NCBI GenBank assembly: GCA_018661705.1
Contig: JABJHR010000013.1
Span: 1-64,000 of the forward strand
From: Candidatus Woesearchaeota archaeon
Lineage (GTDB): Archaea; Nanobdellota; Nanobdellia; Woesearchaeales; DSVV01
Direction of reading: 5' to 3'
DNA length: 64,000 bases
A model generated the notes under the pieces. It searched no databases, was not told where the DNA came from, and saw only the letters and a list, made by a program, of their open reading frames with translations. A program made the translations under genes and the position numbers. Positions 9,545 through 18,879 of this stretch are shown piece after piece (the first letter of the stretch is position 1; every line of letters starts with the position of its first letter).

Positions 9545-10933
9545 TTAATATTCTAATTTAAGTGTTGTTAAGAAACCATAAAAAGGTATTTGATCATATT
9601 TAGGAAGAAACTCATTTCCTTCAAGATTTCCTTCAGACATTCCTACAGCCATAACAAAACTAGGCTTCAGATAAATGTTTAAATCATCTGCAGATCTGAT
9701 TTGTACTTTTAGTGGCATCCCAACATCCATAATAACACTATTTTCTCTGTTAAAAAAACCATGAATATTTGAATCTGCTTTTGGCCCATGATAATACTGG
9801 CCACCAAGTGAAACTCCTAAGAGATCAAATTCCGCACCCTTTACATGAATTCTTCCAGGAGAAAAAAAGGAACTTATCTCTGCTCTTATACCAATCCCTT
9901 CTGTTTTATTCTCTACAAGATTATAATCAAATAAAAGTTCAGCCCGATAACTAAAATCTAATATCTGATCATTATCAAACAGATTTCCACTAATTTCATC
10001 CCCATAAAGTTTAAATCGCATGCTAAGTATATCTGTGAAGTTATGATCATTAATAAAATCTAATAAAAAAGTAAATCCAATTGGTACTGTTCTAAATACT
10101 CCTCTTGCTTCAAGTCCAGCACCGACAGTAAATTGATATGAAGAAAAATCTTCATTGCCAGACATGCCGGCAATCATTACAGGGTTTAATTGATTAACAA
10201 AAGGTAAACCCATTTTTATTGATAAGTCATACTCTGGAAAGGCTCTGAGTTGATTATTAATATCTCCTGAATTTGCAATCATTCGTTGATATTGTAATGT
10301 TGGATTAACAATTAATTTAGGATTAACTTTTTTAATTTTAAGTTTTACTTCTTTTGATGCAGTTTTATCAACAGGAAATCTTGAAACCACTTCTCCTTCT
10401 TTGTTTTTCAATAAATATGCAATTTTGAATATATTTTCACCATAACCATGGTTTCTTGGCTCAATTTTCACAAGATATAGATCTGAACCATTTAACCCTT
10501 TCTTATCACGTATAATAGTAACACCCTTAACATCAGTAACTTTTTTATCTAGATGCAAAGAAAAATTCTCATCATCACATACCTTAACAGTAACATTCGA
10601 ATGACAATAACCTGGATTATTTCTTTGATCCACATTAACGCATTTAGTTGCATTAAGAATTTTGGGTCTACAATACCTTTCACGTGCATTTGCTGTTGAT
10701 GGTGAAAACAAAAGTGAATATCCTAAAATAGCTGCACCAATTGTAGTTACGGTTGCAATTGCTGCTTTTTTTGCAATAGTTCCAGCATTTCTTCCTAAAG
10801 ATGAAAATGCAGAAGTGAGTTTAGAATAAAGATTATCAGATCTTTTAGTAGAACTTGTGTCAGCATCCATACCAGAATCTATAGAACCATTCGCAAGAAT
10901 TTTATTATCATTTAATACGTTTTCTAGGTTCAT
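9545..10933 (-). CDS. Exported protein with predicted beta-barrel C-terminal domain
   Basis: No family is recognised. A Ser/Thr-rich cytosolic start is followed by a hydrophobic segment (about residues 52-74) ending in an AxA-type cleavage site (STANA|RER). Residues about 85-220 contain several Cys and look like a small globular domain. From about 235 to the end, alternating hydrophobic/polar strands with aromatic belts (GVSLGGQYYHG, GFLTTLKLEY) recur, and the chain ends in an aromatic residue, as in bacterial outer-membrane barrels. It lies convergent to the kinase gene and has its own TATA-like sequence upstream. A barrel in an archaeon would be unusual, so the fold is inference; a beta-sandwich surface protein is the alternative. 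Confidence 0.75.
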   Translation of the reverse strand: MNLENVLNDNKILANGSIDSGMDADTSSTKRSDNLYSKLTSAFSSLGRNAGTIAKKAAIATVTTIGAAILGYSLLFSPSTANARERYCRPKILNATKCVNVDQRNNPGYCHSNVTVKVCDDENFSLHLDKKVTDVKGVTIIRDKKGLNGSDLYLVKIEPRNHGYGENIFKIAYLLKNKEGEVVSRFPVDKTASKEVKLKIKKVNPKLIVNPTLQYQRMIANSGDINNQLRAFPEYDLSIKMGLPFVNQLNPVMIAGMSGNEDFSSYQFTVGAGLEARGVFRTVPIGFTFLLDFINDHNFTDILSMRFKLYGDEISGNLFDNDQILDFSYRAELLFDYNLVENKTEGIGIRAEISSFFSPGRIHVKGAEFDLLGVSLGGQYYHGPKADSNIHGFFNRENSVIMDVGMPLKVQIRSADDLNIYLKPSFVMAVGMSEGNLEGNEFLPKYDQIPFYGFLTTLKLEY

Positions 10934-11073
10934 CTTATTATAATAAAGTAATATAGATCTATTTATATATCTTTCTATTTGTCATCCCTTCAGAGTAGAG
11001 ATGGCCTGTGTTTGAACTAAAAAAACAAAAAAAGTTCTAAAATAAAAAAACAAAATGAGATCATAAAGCAGGA

Positions 11074-11150
11074 ACTCAGTGGTCTTTGGCAGAGAGATGC
11101 TTAGCTTTGCTTAGATGATTTGCTTACTAAGATTTATCTAACCACTGAGT
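11074..11150 (-). terminator. Inverted repeat at the 3' end of the ATPase operon
   Basis: A perfect 10-bp inverted repeat (ACTCAGTGGT at 11074-11083, ACCACTGAGT at 11141-11150) encloses 57 nt and overlaps the last codons of the upstream gene. It would fold in the transcript end of the minus-strand operon; A/T-rich tracts follow. A terminator or 3'-end stability role is inferred. Confidence 0.5.
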
Positions 11151-12780
11151 CTGCTGTTTTTAAAAAGTTTCCAACATAGTTGGTGATTGGATTGTCTGAA
11201 GTAAATGTTCCAAACTTTGTTTCTGCATTATTTCTTAAATATGCAACTGCACTTTGAATAAATCCTTTTTCTTTATGTGTAAAGTCACCATTTAATTCAA
11301 AGGCATCAATTTTCTCTGCCATATTTTCTCCACTACCTAAAAAAGGAACGCCTTCATGTGTTTTACCATGTAAAAGATTATACAATGGTCTTAATTTTGA
11401 AGTAGTTGGTTTAGAAAGATCTTCTAAACTAACATAATCTGTTGCAAGATTATGTTCCGCACTATAATCAACAGAAACTGCAGGAGGCATTGTAGCATCA
11501 ACAATATCTTTTGTGATAACTGTATCTCCCACTCCTTGTTTAATTACTTGTGTATCAACAGAAACATCTACCACATTTGCATCTTCAATTACTTCCTCAA
11601 TCACAACACCAACTGCACCATATTGCATTTGAGAAATAGTTTCTAATTTATTAGAAACTAAATTAAAAAGTGCATGATAAGTTGCAACTTCCTTTCCAAA
11701 AAAAACCATATCTTTTAAATGTGGACGTCTGTTTAAGTAATTGTTATAAGATTTTAACTCATCAAAACTTGATTCTGTTACTCCTGATTCTTCAATTGAA
11801 TCACAAGCCATTATTACATCTAAAAAGCCTGATGCATCTTCCAAATATGAAATCTCTTCCCTTAATTTATTTCTTTGGTTAAAATATCTAGAACCTGCAG
11901 AAGCAACTTTTTCCATTTCCTGATAAAGTTCATTAGTTTCAGGAGTTAATGCTTGTTCTAAAAATTTTAATTTTTGTTTTTTTGATGCTTTTACTGGAAA
12001 ATTAGATAAATCTAAATGAACAGGCGGTAATTCATTACCTAAGATAAATGCTAAACCATTTGCCTTGAATTCATCCATTAAATTTCCAACTTCCTGAACA
12101 GATCCAGCGTTTTGATACTTTTCTAAAACTTTTTCTGGCTTTGCATTAGCAATATTATGAGCAGCCCTAGCATAAGCAACAATAAATGCATTTGGTGAAA
12201 CTTCATCAACAACATCATGCAAAAAATCTGCATTAATTGCATTTAATACACCATACATATTTGAAGCCAAAGTAGAAAGCTCTTCAACAACCATTAAAGT
12301 CTCTGCAGTAGAAGTTTTCTTTTTTTGTTTAGCTAATGTTGATATTAAATCTGTTAATTTACCAACAGAGGTAGTTAAATAATTTTTAGTTTTACTTGTT
12401 AATGAAGACGTCATTAAAAATAATCTCTCTTCAAATTCTTGTGCATCATCGGTTGAAATTGGGTCTCTTTCATCAATCAAACTTAAATATGTTGTTAAAT
12501 CTTCATTATAACCAACAACAGAAGTTTGAATCTCTTGAAATTTATTTAAAATATCTCCAACAAACTGTGCTCTTGCAATTTTCTCTAAGTCTTTAGTCAT
12601 CCCAGTAGAACATACAAGCATTTCTTTAAGACTTTTTCTTGAAGCTCCTTCTGCTAAAAGCGACTCAACAATATTATCTTCTGCATCAACATCATCTGTT
12701 CCAAGCATTGTTGGTATTAATGCTGATTTCATCATCTGTTCTCCCACCATATGTTCATCTACCATATATTCATCTGCCAT
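11134..12780 (-). CDS. Predicted all-helical protein of an ATPase operon, unknown function
   Basis: No known domain is recognised. The N-terminus is Met/acid-rich with short imperfect repeats (EYMVDEHMVGEQMM); the rest is predicted mostly alpha-helical with no membrane segment and one Cys-containing segment near residue 57. The start is supported by a GGTGAGGTG site about 6 nt upstream of ATG 12780. The preceding ATPase stop is only 3 nt away and the ribosome site lies inside that gene's last codons, so the two are translationally linked. An adaptor or substrate of the two ATPases is a reasonable guess from context only. Confidence 0.8.
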   Translation of the reverse strand: MADEYMVDEHMVGEQMMKSALIPTMLGTDDVDAEDNIVESLLAEGASRKSLKEMLVCSTGMTKDLEKIARAQFVGDILNKFQEIQTSVVGYNEDLTTYLSLIDERDPISTDDAQEFEERLFLMTSSLTSKTKNYLTTSVGKLTDLISTLAKQKKKTSTAETLMVVEELSTLASNMYGVLNAINADFLHDVVDEVSPNAFIVAYARAAHNIANAKPEKVLEKYQNAGSVQEVGNLMDEFKANGLAFILGNELPPVHLDLSNFPVKASKKQKLKFLEQALTPETNELYQEMEKVASAGSRYFNQRNKLREEISYLEDASGFLDVIMACDSIEESGVTESSFDELKSYNNYLNRRPHLKDMVFFGKEVATYHALFNLVSNKLETISQMQYGAVGVVIEEVIEDANVVDVSVDTQVIKQGVGDTVITKDIVDATMPPAVSVDYSAEHNLATDYVSLEDLSKPTTSKLRPLYNLLHGKTHEGVPFLGSGENMAEKIDAFELNGDFTHKEKGFIQSAVAYLRNNAETKFGTFTSDNPITNYVGNFLKTADSVVR

Positions 12781-12783
12781 TTT

Positions 12784-14733
12784 TTACACCTCACCGCCAG
12801 GTTTGTTTATTATTCTTTTTTTTTGAGTATGATCTTGAGCAGTTAAAACAGGATTACCAGAAACTGGAGATCCTGTTTCAATATTTGAAACAGAAGAATT
12901 CATCATAGCTATTTCTTGACTACATCTTTGATACCATTCATCCCTAACACCAGGATAACTTCTTTTCATGTATTCATCAGCACTTGCTAATGCATCTTCC
13001 CAATTAACTTCAATTGATGATGCAGGTTCTCTTAACAAAGTATAATCTGGATTTTTTGTTCCTTTCTTTTTCAAATACCTTAAACCTTCAAGAGTTGATA
13101 AACTCTCTTTAACAACATCTGTTTTATCGTAAAATCCTCTTTTTTCTAATCTTCCTAATAAGTCTTCTCCAGATAATTTGGAGTCACCATCAAATGCATT
13201 TATAACTAACCGATCTATGACTGAAATCCCCATAATATTATCATAAAACATTTGTCCATAAAGTTCATTAATATGCATATTATCAAAAACACTTGAAAAG
13301 AGATTATGACCTTGTTGAGATGATAATTCTTGTTTTGATCTCGCAAAATGATGATAAATAGTAGAACCATCAACTAATTTTTTATAATGCTTAATAAAAG
13401 ATCTTACTCTTACTGAAGAAACTAATTCCTTTGGAACAAGACTTGTAACATAAGGATAAAAGGGATTTCTTACATCAAAGTTTTGTGCTAATGCTTCTTT
13501 GACATGTCCTTTTAACAATTCAGAAATTTGTGATTTTTCTTTAGAAGCAAAACTACTTTCTGCAAAACTCTTAATAACACGTTCATTTTGTTCTGCACTA
13601 ATATCAGTATGAAAAACAATAAATCTTCTACTTAATTCAGGATCTTTTTTCTTAAAATAATCATTAGTTATTGCAAGAGTATAATAAACTGTTTTTCCTG
13701 CTGAAATTCTAAAGTCATCAACACCATCTTTTGCATTATTAGTTCTACTATAATCAGAACTTTTACCTTCTGTAAGATTCTTTATTATTTCTTTAAAAGT
13801 ATGTCCAGTAACTTTCTGAAGCTCTGTAATTACCCAATAATTATAATCATTAATTTTAGTATTATTGAATAAAGCTTTGTCAGATGTTTGTTGAAGTACT
13901 AATAATTCTTCCTGAGGAAATAATTCTAAAAAAGGATCCATAATTGCAGTCTTACCTGCGCCACTTAAACTTTCAATACCAACATGAGCTTTTGCTAACA
14001 AAGAATAAACCAATAGTTTCCTTAACTTGTATTCGCCAACTAAACCTTGCTCATCAAAATATTGATCAATATGTTCTGGAAGAAATGCATCTCTTCCTAA
14101 AGTAGTAATTACTTTAGTTGCAACATCTAAATTAGGTTCTTGAACAATAGTTGTTAAATCAGGATTAAAAATTTCAGATTCTTCAACATTAGAAACCGGC
14201 GTTTGTTTTGTTGCTTGTCCTTTTACATGACTATCTAAAACATCTGCTAAAGTTCTAACGGCACAATCTAAACATTCTTTTTTTACATACTCTGTCCCTA
14301 TACCAGGTGGAGTTGAGGCTGTTTGTGTTGAAGCTACACCTTGTGCAACATTTTCGTTTGGTTGTGCTACTGTACGTTCTCTTTGCGCAGAAGTTTCATA
14401 AGCACTAGCACCATTAGGGTCTGTTATTTCATCAAGACCATTATTAATTGCATTATCTAATGCATTACTTCCTGCTTGCATTAAATGTGAGGGAATTGCA
14501 CTACCACAAAATGCTGCTTTTACTAATGCATATTTCTCCTCATTACCAATATAAAATCTAACTCGTTGTTTTTTCCATTGTGCTTCGGCATCTAAAACTT
14601 TGACTAATGCTTCCTTAGAAAAAGTTCTATAAACAAGTCCGCCGTCTGAATGAATTTCTGCAATTGCCCTCTTCAAAATAGACATATCCTTGCCATATCT
14701 TACTAATTCCACAATTGCTCTGTCGTCATCCAT
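12784..14733 (-). CDS. P-loop ATPase with degenerate Walker A motif
   Basis: Around residue 264 (from ATG 14733, ~261) is the P-loop SLSGAGKTA, in which the first Gly of the usual GxxxxGKT is Ser. About 55 residues later comes a Walker B-like strand WVITELQK, then a sensor-like LAITND and a paired-Arg segment ELSRRF that fits an arginine finger. This order resembles AAA ATPases found with CHC2-type primases; that likeness is my inference. The N-terminal ~230 residues are of unknown type, with a CxxC-like pair in ECLDCAVR. ATG 14733 with AAGG 9-12 nt upstream is preferred over an upstream TTG at 14742. It sits between the AAA+ gene (6-15 nt gap) and the helical protein gene in one operon. Confidence 0.8.
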   Translation of the reverse strand: MDDDRAIVELVRYGKDMSILKRAIAEIHSDGGLVYRTFSKEALVKVLDAEAQWKKQRVRFYIGNEEKYALVKAAFCGSAIPSHLMQAGSNALDNAINNGLDEITDPNGASAYETSAQRERTVAQPNENVAQGVASTQTASTPPGIGTEYVKKECLDCAVRTLADVLDSHVKGQATKQTPVSNVEESEIFNPDLTTIVQEPNLDVATKVITTLGRDAFLPEHIDQYFDEQGLVGEYKLRKLLVYSLLAKAHVGIESLSGAGKTAIMDPFLELFPQEELLVLQQTSDKALFNNTKINDYNYWVITELQKVTGHTFKEIIKNLTEGKSSDYSRTNNAKDGVDDFRISAGKTVYYTLAITNDYFKKKDPELSRRFIVFHTDISAEQNERVIKSFAESSFASKEKSQISELLKGHVKEALAQNFDVRNPFYPYVTSLVPKELVSSVRVRSFIKHYKKLVDGSTIYHHFARSKQELSSQQGHNLFSSVFDNMHINELYGQMFYDNIMGISVIDRLVINAFDGDSKLSGEDLLGRLEKRGFYDKTDVVKESLSTLEGLRYLKKKGTKNPDYTLLREPASSIEVNWEDALASADEYMKRSYPGVRDEWYQRCSQEIAMMNSSVSNIETGSPVSGNPVLTAQDHTQKKRIINKPGGEV

Positions 14734-14748
14734 TTTCTTCAACCTTAA

Positions 14749-16338
14749 TTAAACTGCTGTGCGTGTTTGAGTAGATGGTTTTGATGTTGTTGCCCCATCA
14801 GTAGCTTGTTCCCCTAACAAACGAGAATATTTTTGGGGATCATCTTCCATTTGTACACTAAAATCATAGGTCAAAAGTTTATTACAAACATCAGCAGTTG
14901 TAATCCTTTGTTTTATTCCAAGGTCTATATTTGCTTCAAACCTCTCTAAAAGACAATCATATAGAACATTGTCAATTACTCTTCCTGAGCTATACTCTTG
15001 TCCAGTACGAGTAATTGCTAAAATGGGGTCTGCATCAATCTGATCAAAGATTTGTCCACCAAATCTTTTATCCTTAATTTCAGTTGAAGCATAAGATTCA
15101 ATCTTATTAATAATTGCTTGGTATATACCAACAACCCCTTCATCTGTTTTTGGATATCCTACTTCTAAAACTTTGAAACGTTGATTATTTGCAATAGCTG
15201 GATCCATAGATGATTTCTTATTTGTAGAACCAATTGTAATTATTGGGACTCCCAAATAATCCTGAAGACAACCATTCAGTGTCGTAACAACTTTATTGTC
15301 ATCTCTTTCTCCACCCTGAGGATTACTAGATCTTTTCATTGCAATTTGATCAATTTCATCAAAATAAATAATTGCACCCTTTACTTCAGATGCTAAAACA
15401 GCATTTTTAGCGCCTTCATAAAGATCAATAATTTTTTGTGAGGATTCATTATTAAACTTTGAAACAAGGTCACCACATTTTACATCATAAAATAAAAAAC
15501 CAGTCATATGTTGTAACATCCTTGCAAGAGTAGTTTTACCAGTGCCAGGTGGACCATTTAACAAAAGATTTTTAATTACTTTTCTTTGAGGAGCAAGTTG
15601 TAAATATTCTTGAAGATGGTTCATTCTCCTAACAACTCTTTGAAGCTCTGCTTTCACGTCTTCATGCCCGGAAATAAATTCATAATCATTTTGAACCTTT
15701 TGTCCGTTTGCATCAGGAGTTGCCACACCTGATGTTTGATATTTAGAAACATCAACTGTACTTGCCCTACTTTTCTTTTCTTGTTTATGTTCTTGAAATG
15801 TTAAAGGAATATTTTTTCCATTAACTGTAATACTTTTGGTCCCATTTACTTTTCCAAGAACACTTCGATAACTATTCTCAATTGCACTTAATGATTCTCT
15901 CATTGTCCAATCAAAAAATGCATCTGTTACTGATTCAAGTGGAACTGACTTTGATTTAGAAACAGCATCTGAATATAAGTCAAGTAATGTATCTTCAATT
16001 TTAAAAAAATCATCTCCAAATTTTAGTTTATCAGTTGCGAATCCATCAAAAGTTACATTCCCACCATAATCTAATAATTCTGAACTATATTTAGCTGCAA
16101 CATAATTGGAAAAAACAGTTGCTTCTGATGAATTCATACTACCTTTTCTAATTTTGTCATAAACTGCATGTTGTACAACAAAAAAAGACGTAATTGCATC
16201 TGAAACTCCACTTGGATTTTCAGTTCTACTTGAACGTTTAATTCTAGATTCAAGATCTGGTGCCCTAGCCCTAATCTTTCTTCCAATAGGGATACCAGCG
16301 TTAGATATATCTCTGCCAGTTATTTCTAAGCTGCTCAT
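14749..16338 (-). CDS. AAA+ ATPase of the CDC48/FtsH/Vps4-like classic clade
   Basis: A single AAA+ module occupies about residues 225-460. It has Walker A GPPGTGKTT (Lys268), Walker B IIYFDEID (Asp327-Glu328), sensor-1 ITIGSTNK and a pore-loop-like hydrophobic segment after helix 2. These are hallmarks of classic AAA unfoldases. The N-terminal ~220 residues match no adaptor domain I know and are mostly helical. The C-terminus is Thr/Ser-rich. The start at 16338 is preceded by a strong AGGAGGA site. With only one ATPase ring it would probably work as a hexamer that remodels or unfolds a partner. Neighbouring genes (coiled coil upstream, second ATPase downstream) are likely partners. The ATPase call is secure, the target unknown. 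Confidence 0.92.
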   Translation of the reverse strand: MSSLEITGRDISNAGIPIGRKIRARAPDLESRIKRSSRTENPSGVSDAITSFFVVQHAVYDKIRKGSMNSSEATVFSNYVAAKYSSELLDYGGNVTFDGFATDKLKFGDDFFKIEDTLLDLYSDAVSKSKSVPLESVTDAFFDWTMRESLSAIENSYRSVLGKVNGTKSITVNGKNIPLTFQEHKQEKKSRASTVDVSKYQTSGVATPDANGQKVQNDYEFISGHEDVKAELQRVVRRMNHLQEYLQLAPQRKVIKNLLLNGPPGTGKTTLARMLQHMTGFLFYDVKCGDLVSKFNNESSQKIIDLYEGAKNAVLASEVKGAIIYFDEIDQIAMKRSSNPQGGERDDNKVVTTLNGCLQDYLGVPIITIGSTNKKSSMDPAIANNQRFKVLEVGYPKTDEGVVGIYQAIINKIESYASTEIKDKRFGGQIFDQIDADPILAITRTGQEYSSGRVIDNVLYDCLLERFEANIDLGIKQRITTADVCNKLLTYDFSVQMEDDPQKYSRLLGEQATDGATTSKPSTQTRTAV

Positions 16339-16427
16339 TTTCTTTTCCTCCTAATCTATTTAAGATTAAATATTAAATAATCAATCTGATTTTTGAAAGG
16401 TTAAAAAATAAAAAAAATAAAAACAAA

Positions 16428-17594
16428 TTAATGTTGTTTTGAAGGACTAACTGATGCTGCCGCATAAGATGTGTCTGCAAAAGGGTCTAGATCATCCTTT
16501 TCAATCACTTTCCTCATTTGGTCATCAAACTCATTATTTTGTTTCAATCTTTCTTGTGCATTTTTTGACATGTATGCACTTGGAGATGAGTCATCAGTGT
16601 CAAGACCCAAACCAGGTTGTTCACCTAAACCAGAACCTCTGACTTGGTCTTTAATTCCATTAATCTGAGTTAGTTTGTCGGTGTAAACTTTTGCTGAATC
16701 TTTTGCAGTTTCCGCATTTCCTTCATGTCTCATTGCACGATCAATATATTCAATTGGATTATCTGTTATCGCTCCTGCTTTAACTTCTAATCCTGCATAT
16801 TCTCTTCTTTTACCATCTAGATCACTTTCGTCCTCCATTACTTTTCCAGCATATTCTTTTATTCTGCTTTTGTAAATAATGAATTGTTGCTGTGCTAGAT
16901 TATATTTTCCTTTAAATACACTAACGCTTGTCATTACTTTTGTTAATTCATCTATTTTTTCAAGATTTCCAGAAGTTACTTCTGCTTGAATGTTATCTTT
17001 TTGATCGTTTAAATCTTCTAATCTATCATTAGCAACATCCATTGCAGCTCTTGCTCTCATCTTTTTCTTAATGTAACCATTTTGTTGTGTTAAATTTCCA
17101 AGATAACTTTTTTCTAACTCAACAATGTCTGTTCTAACTTGAGCAATTTGTTCTTTAAGTTCTTGTGCTTCTAGATTTAAAACTTCATCTGGAGAAACTT
17201 TAACAACTTCTTCTGTTCTCCCAAGCAATGAATTAATCCCACTCTTAATTCCGTTTGCAACATAACCAAGCAAACCTTTTTGCCCTTCTTGTATTGGTTC
17301 TATACCTAAGATTCTTGCAACTTCTTCTTTTCCAGTTTCAAGAACTTTTTGCCTTTCTATAGGTGTTAATGCTGCTTTCTCGTCTGCTAAAAGATCTTCT
17401 AATTGTCTTTCTGCTTCTTGATTATTCATTTCTCTTTCAGCTGCAGTTTCAATTCCTGCTGGCGTTGGTGCAGGCCTTGCTGGTGTTTGAATTGTTGCCC
17501 CAGTTGTTCCTGTAGAATATTCACTCCCATTACCTGCTCCTGTTTCAATTGTTTGTAGACCTGGTTCAGGTCCTGGTTGTACTCCATCTTCCAT
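16428..17594 (-). CDS. Coiled-coil protein, operon partner of AAA+ ATPases
   Basis: The N-terminal ~60 residues are rich in Gly, Thr, Pro and Ala and look disordered. Residues about 60-300 are long amphipathic helices with heptad character (LNLEAQELKEQIAQVRTD region), and the C-terminus is acidic. There is no membrane segment and no known domain. ATG 17594 is chosen over a TTG at 17609 because GGAGGT lies 7 nt upstream of that ATG. It is the second gene of the operon that starts at 18364, directly upstream of the AAA+ gene. A structural filament or an ATPase adaptor is plausible from shape only. Confidence 0.8.
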   Translation of the reverse strand: MEDGVQPGPEPGLQTIETGAGNGSEYSTGTTGATIQTPARPAPTPAGIETAAEREMNNQEAERQLEDLLADEKAALTPIERQKVLETGKEEVARILGIEPIQEGQKGLLGYVANGIKSGINSLLGRTEEVVKVSPDEVLNLEAQELKEQIAQVRTDIVELEKSYLGNLTQQNGYIKKKMRARAAMDVANDRLEDLNDQKDNIQAEVTSGNLEKIDELTKVMTSVSVFKGKYNLAQQQFIIYKSRIKEYAGKVMEDESDLDGKRREYAGLEVKAGAITDNPIEYIDRAMRHEGNAETAKDSAKVYTDKLTQINGIKDQVRGSGLGEQPGLGLDTDDSSPSAYMSKNAQERLKQNNEFDDQMRKVIEKDDLDPFADTSYAAASVSPSKQH

Positions 17595-17686
17595 TTTGTT
17601 TACCTCCAAACTTTGATTGTTTGTTTTTGTTTTTGTTTTGTTTTTACTTAAAATAAATTTACCCTTGTTGTCTTGTCAATCTTGTT

Positions 17687-18364
17687 TTATTGATAATTAC
17701 CAAACAAACTTGATGTTGTTTCTTTCATCAATGAAACTAAATCTTCTTGTTGTGGTGCAACTTTATTTGGCGTTACACTTTCTTGAGAATATTTTTGTGC
17801 ATCTTTGTTTTCTTCTGCTAAACCTGTTTGCATTGGAAATGGCAAAGGTTGTGCAGAATAAGTTCTTTGACCCATAAAGTCATTATTTAAAACAACTTGA
17901 TCAATGTTTGTTGAATCTGAAAGAACTAATGCTCTTGCGCCATTAATTACTGTTGGTTCACATTTTGTAACTAAAGGATCAGCAGTTCCTGCTTCAACAT
18001 CATACTTAGCAAGTTCTTCTTGTTTTTTTTCTTCTTTCATTCCACTAAGAGTATTACAAAATCCTGCAACACCTTCAACATAATCTGTGTTTTCACTTTG
18101 TGCAGATTGAAATTCATTTTCTAAAACACCTGGGTTTGATCTAATATATGTGTCTGTTAAACCCAAAACATAACTTGCGTTTGCCGGTGATAATTCAATT
18201 TGTTCTACAATTGCTGTTGGTTGTTTTGTTTCAGCCACATTATTATTTCCTGGAACAACTCCTGTAAAATACAAAGCAGCACCAAGAGCCGCTGTTGCAA
18301 CAGCACCCATAACAAAATATAAACCATTTTCTTTTGCTCTTTTACCTAATTTTTCAAAAACCAT
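17687..18364 (-). CDS. Membrane-anchored protein, first gene of the ATPase operon
   Basis: A short basic N-terminus (VFEKLGKRAKENG) is followed by one hydrophobic segment at residues about 16-37, then ~185 residues that would lie outside the membrane and contain two Cys (GFCNTL and TKCEPT). The Gln/Glu/Ala-rich tail looks disordered. No family is recognised. GGGGAGGT lies upstream of ATG 18364. It is the promoter-proximal gene of the minus-strand cluster and shares its promoter type with the 24080 operon. It could be the membrane base for the cytosolic ATPases; that is inference from gene order. Confidence 0.8.
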   Translation of the reverse strand: MVFEKLGKRAKENGLYFVMGAVATAALGAALYFTGVVPGNNNVAETKQPTAIVEQIELSPANASYVLGLTDTYIRSNPGVLENEFQSAQSENTDYVEGVAGFCNTLSGMKEEKKQEELAKYDVEAGTADPLVTKCEPTVINGARALVLSDSTNIDQVVLNNDFMGQRTYSAQPLPFPMQTGLAEENKDAQKYSQESVTPNKVAPQQEDLVSLMKETTSSLFGNYQ

Positions 18365-18423
18365 CTTTCATACCTCCCCATCCTTCCTTTGTTTATTGTT
18401 TTTTTTATCAGCTTTAATTTACC

Positions 18424-18468
18424 CAAACTATAGTATGCTCGAAAATCTATATAAACTTGTGTTGTAGT
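18424..18468 (-). promoter_or_regulatory. Shared promoter block, copy 1 (ATPase operon)
   Basis: On the minus strand the block reads ACTACAACACAAG, then the TATA box TTTATAT, then after a fixed distance TACTATAGTTTG, where transcription should start. The copy at 24190-24234 matches both conserved ends with the same 33-nt spacing. The predicted leader of the 18364 gene is about 65 nt. Confidence 0.7.
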
Positions 18469-18580
18469 TGTTTATACGACGATGGAAGATTTACGGATGG
18501 TTCGGAAAAGTCACGGCAAGAAAGCTAATAATTGCGAAAGAAAAAGAGATGGTTATAATATAAAAAAAGAAAAAAATTAA

Positions 18581-18620
18581 TGAAAAAAAGAGCATCCGCC
18601 AGTGTTAAAGAGTATTATGC
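18581..18620. repeat. Family C block, copy C1
   Basis: Conserved core AGCATCCGCC followed by GTTAAAGAGTATTA. It matches C3 at 58682 (AGCATTCGCA, then GTTTAAGAGTATTA) and more weakly C2 at 27081. It lies just left of a family A element. Confidence 0.55.
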
Positions 18621-18634
18621 CAAATTATTTTAAA

Positions 18635-18736
18635 GAAAAAAACAACTACAATGGCCAGGCGAGTTGAACAAAGTGAGACGAGTAGGGTTTTCCCATAGGA
18701 AAAACACGTCTGAGCCGTTATTGTTGTTGTTTTTTG
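18635..18736 (+). repeat. Family A structured element, copy A1
   Basis: The outer A/T stem pairs AAAAAACAAC(T)ACAAT with ATTGTTGTTGTTTTTT with one mismatch. Inside come GGC/GCC, a one-nt bulge on the 3' strand, CAGGCG paired with CGTCTG (one G.U), a variable arm, the conserved CGAGTAGG, and a hairpin GTTTTCC/GGAAAAAC. The + strand gives the G.U-compatible fold. Confidence 0.7.
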
Positions 18737-18879
18737 CTCCTTTGTTATTGTTCATTAATCTTTTTATCTAAGCTAAATAGGCAACAAACTTTATAAATGT
18801 CAAAGCTATTCTTTATAAATAATAAGGGGGTAGTGATAATTAGATTAATAACAGTAGATTCACAGAATTAGGTGTAAAA

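Larger units (their letters stand above)
18365..18879. other. 515-bp divergent intergenic region
   Basis: From left to right it holds the ribosome site and leader of the 18364 gene, a minus-strand promoter block (18424-18468), an A-rich stretch, a family C block (18581-18620), a full family A structured element (18635-18736), and A+T-rich TATA-like sequences (about 18788-18825) for the TrmB gene at 18880. No open frame in it looks coding. Confidence 0.7.
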
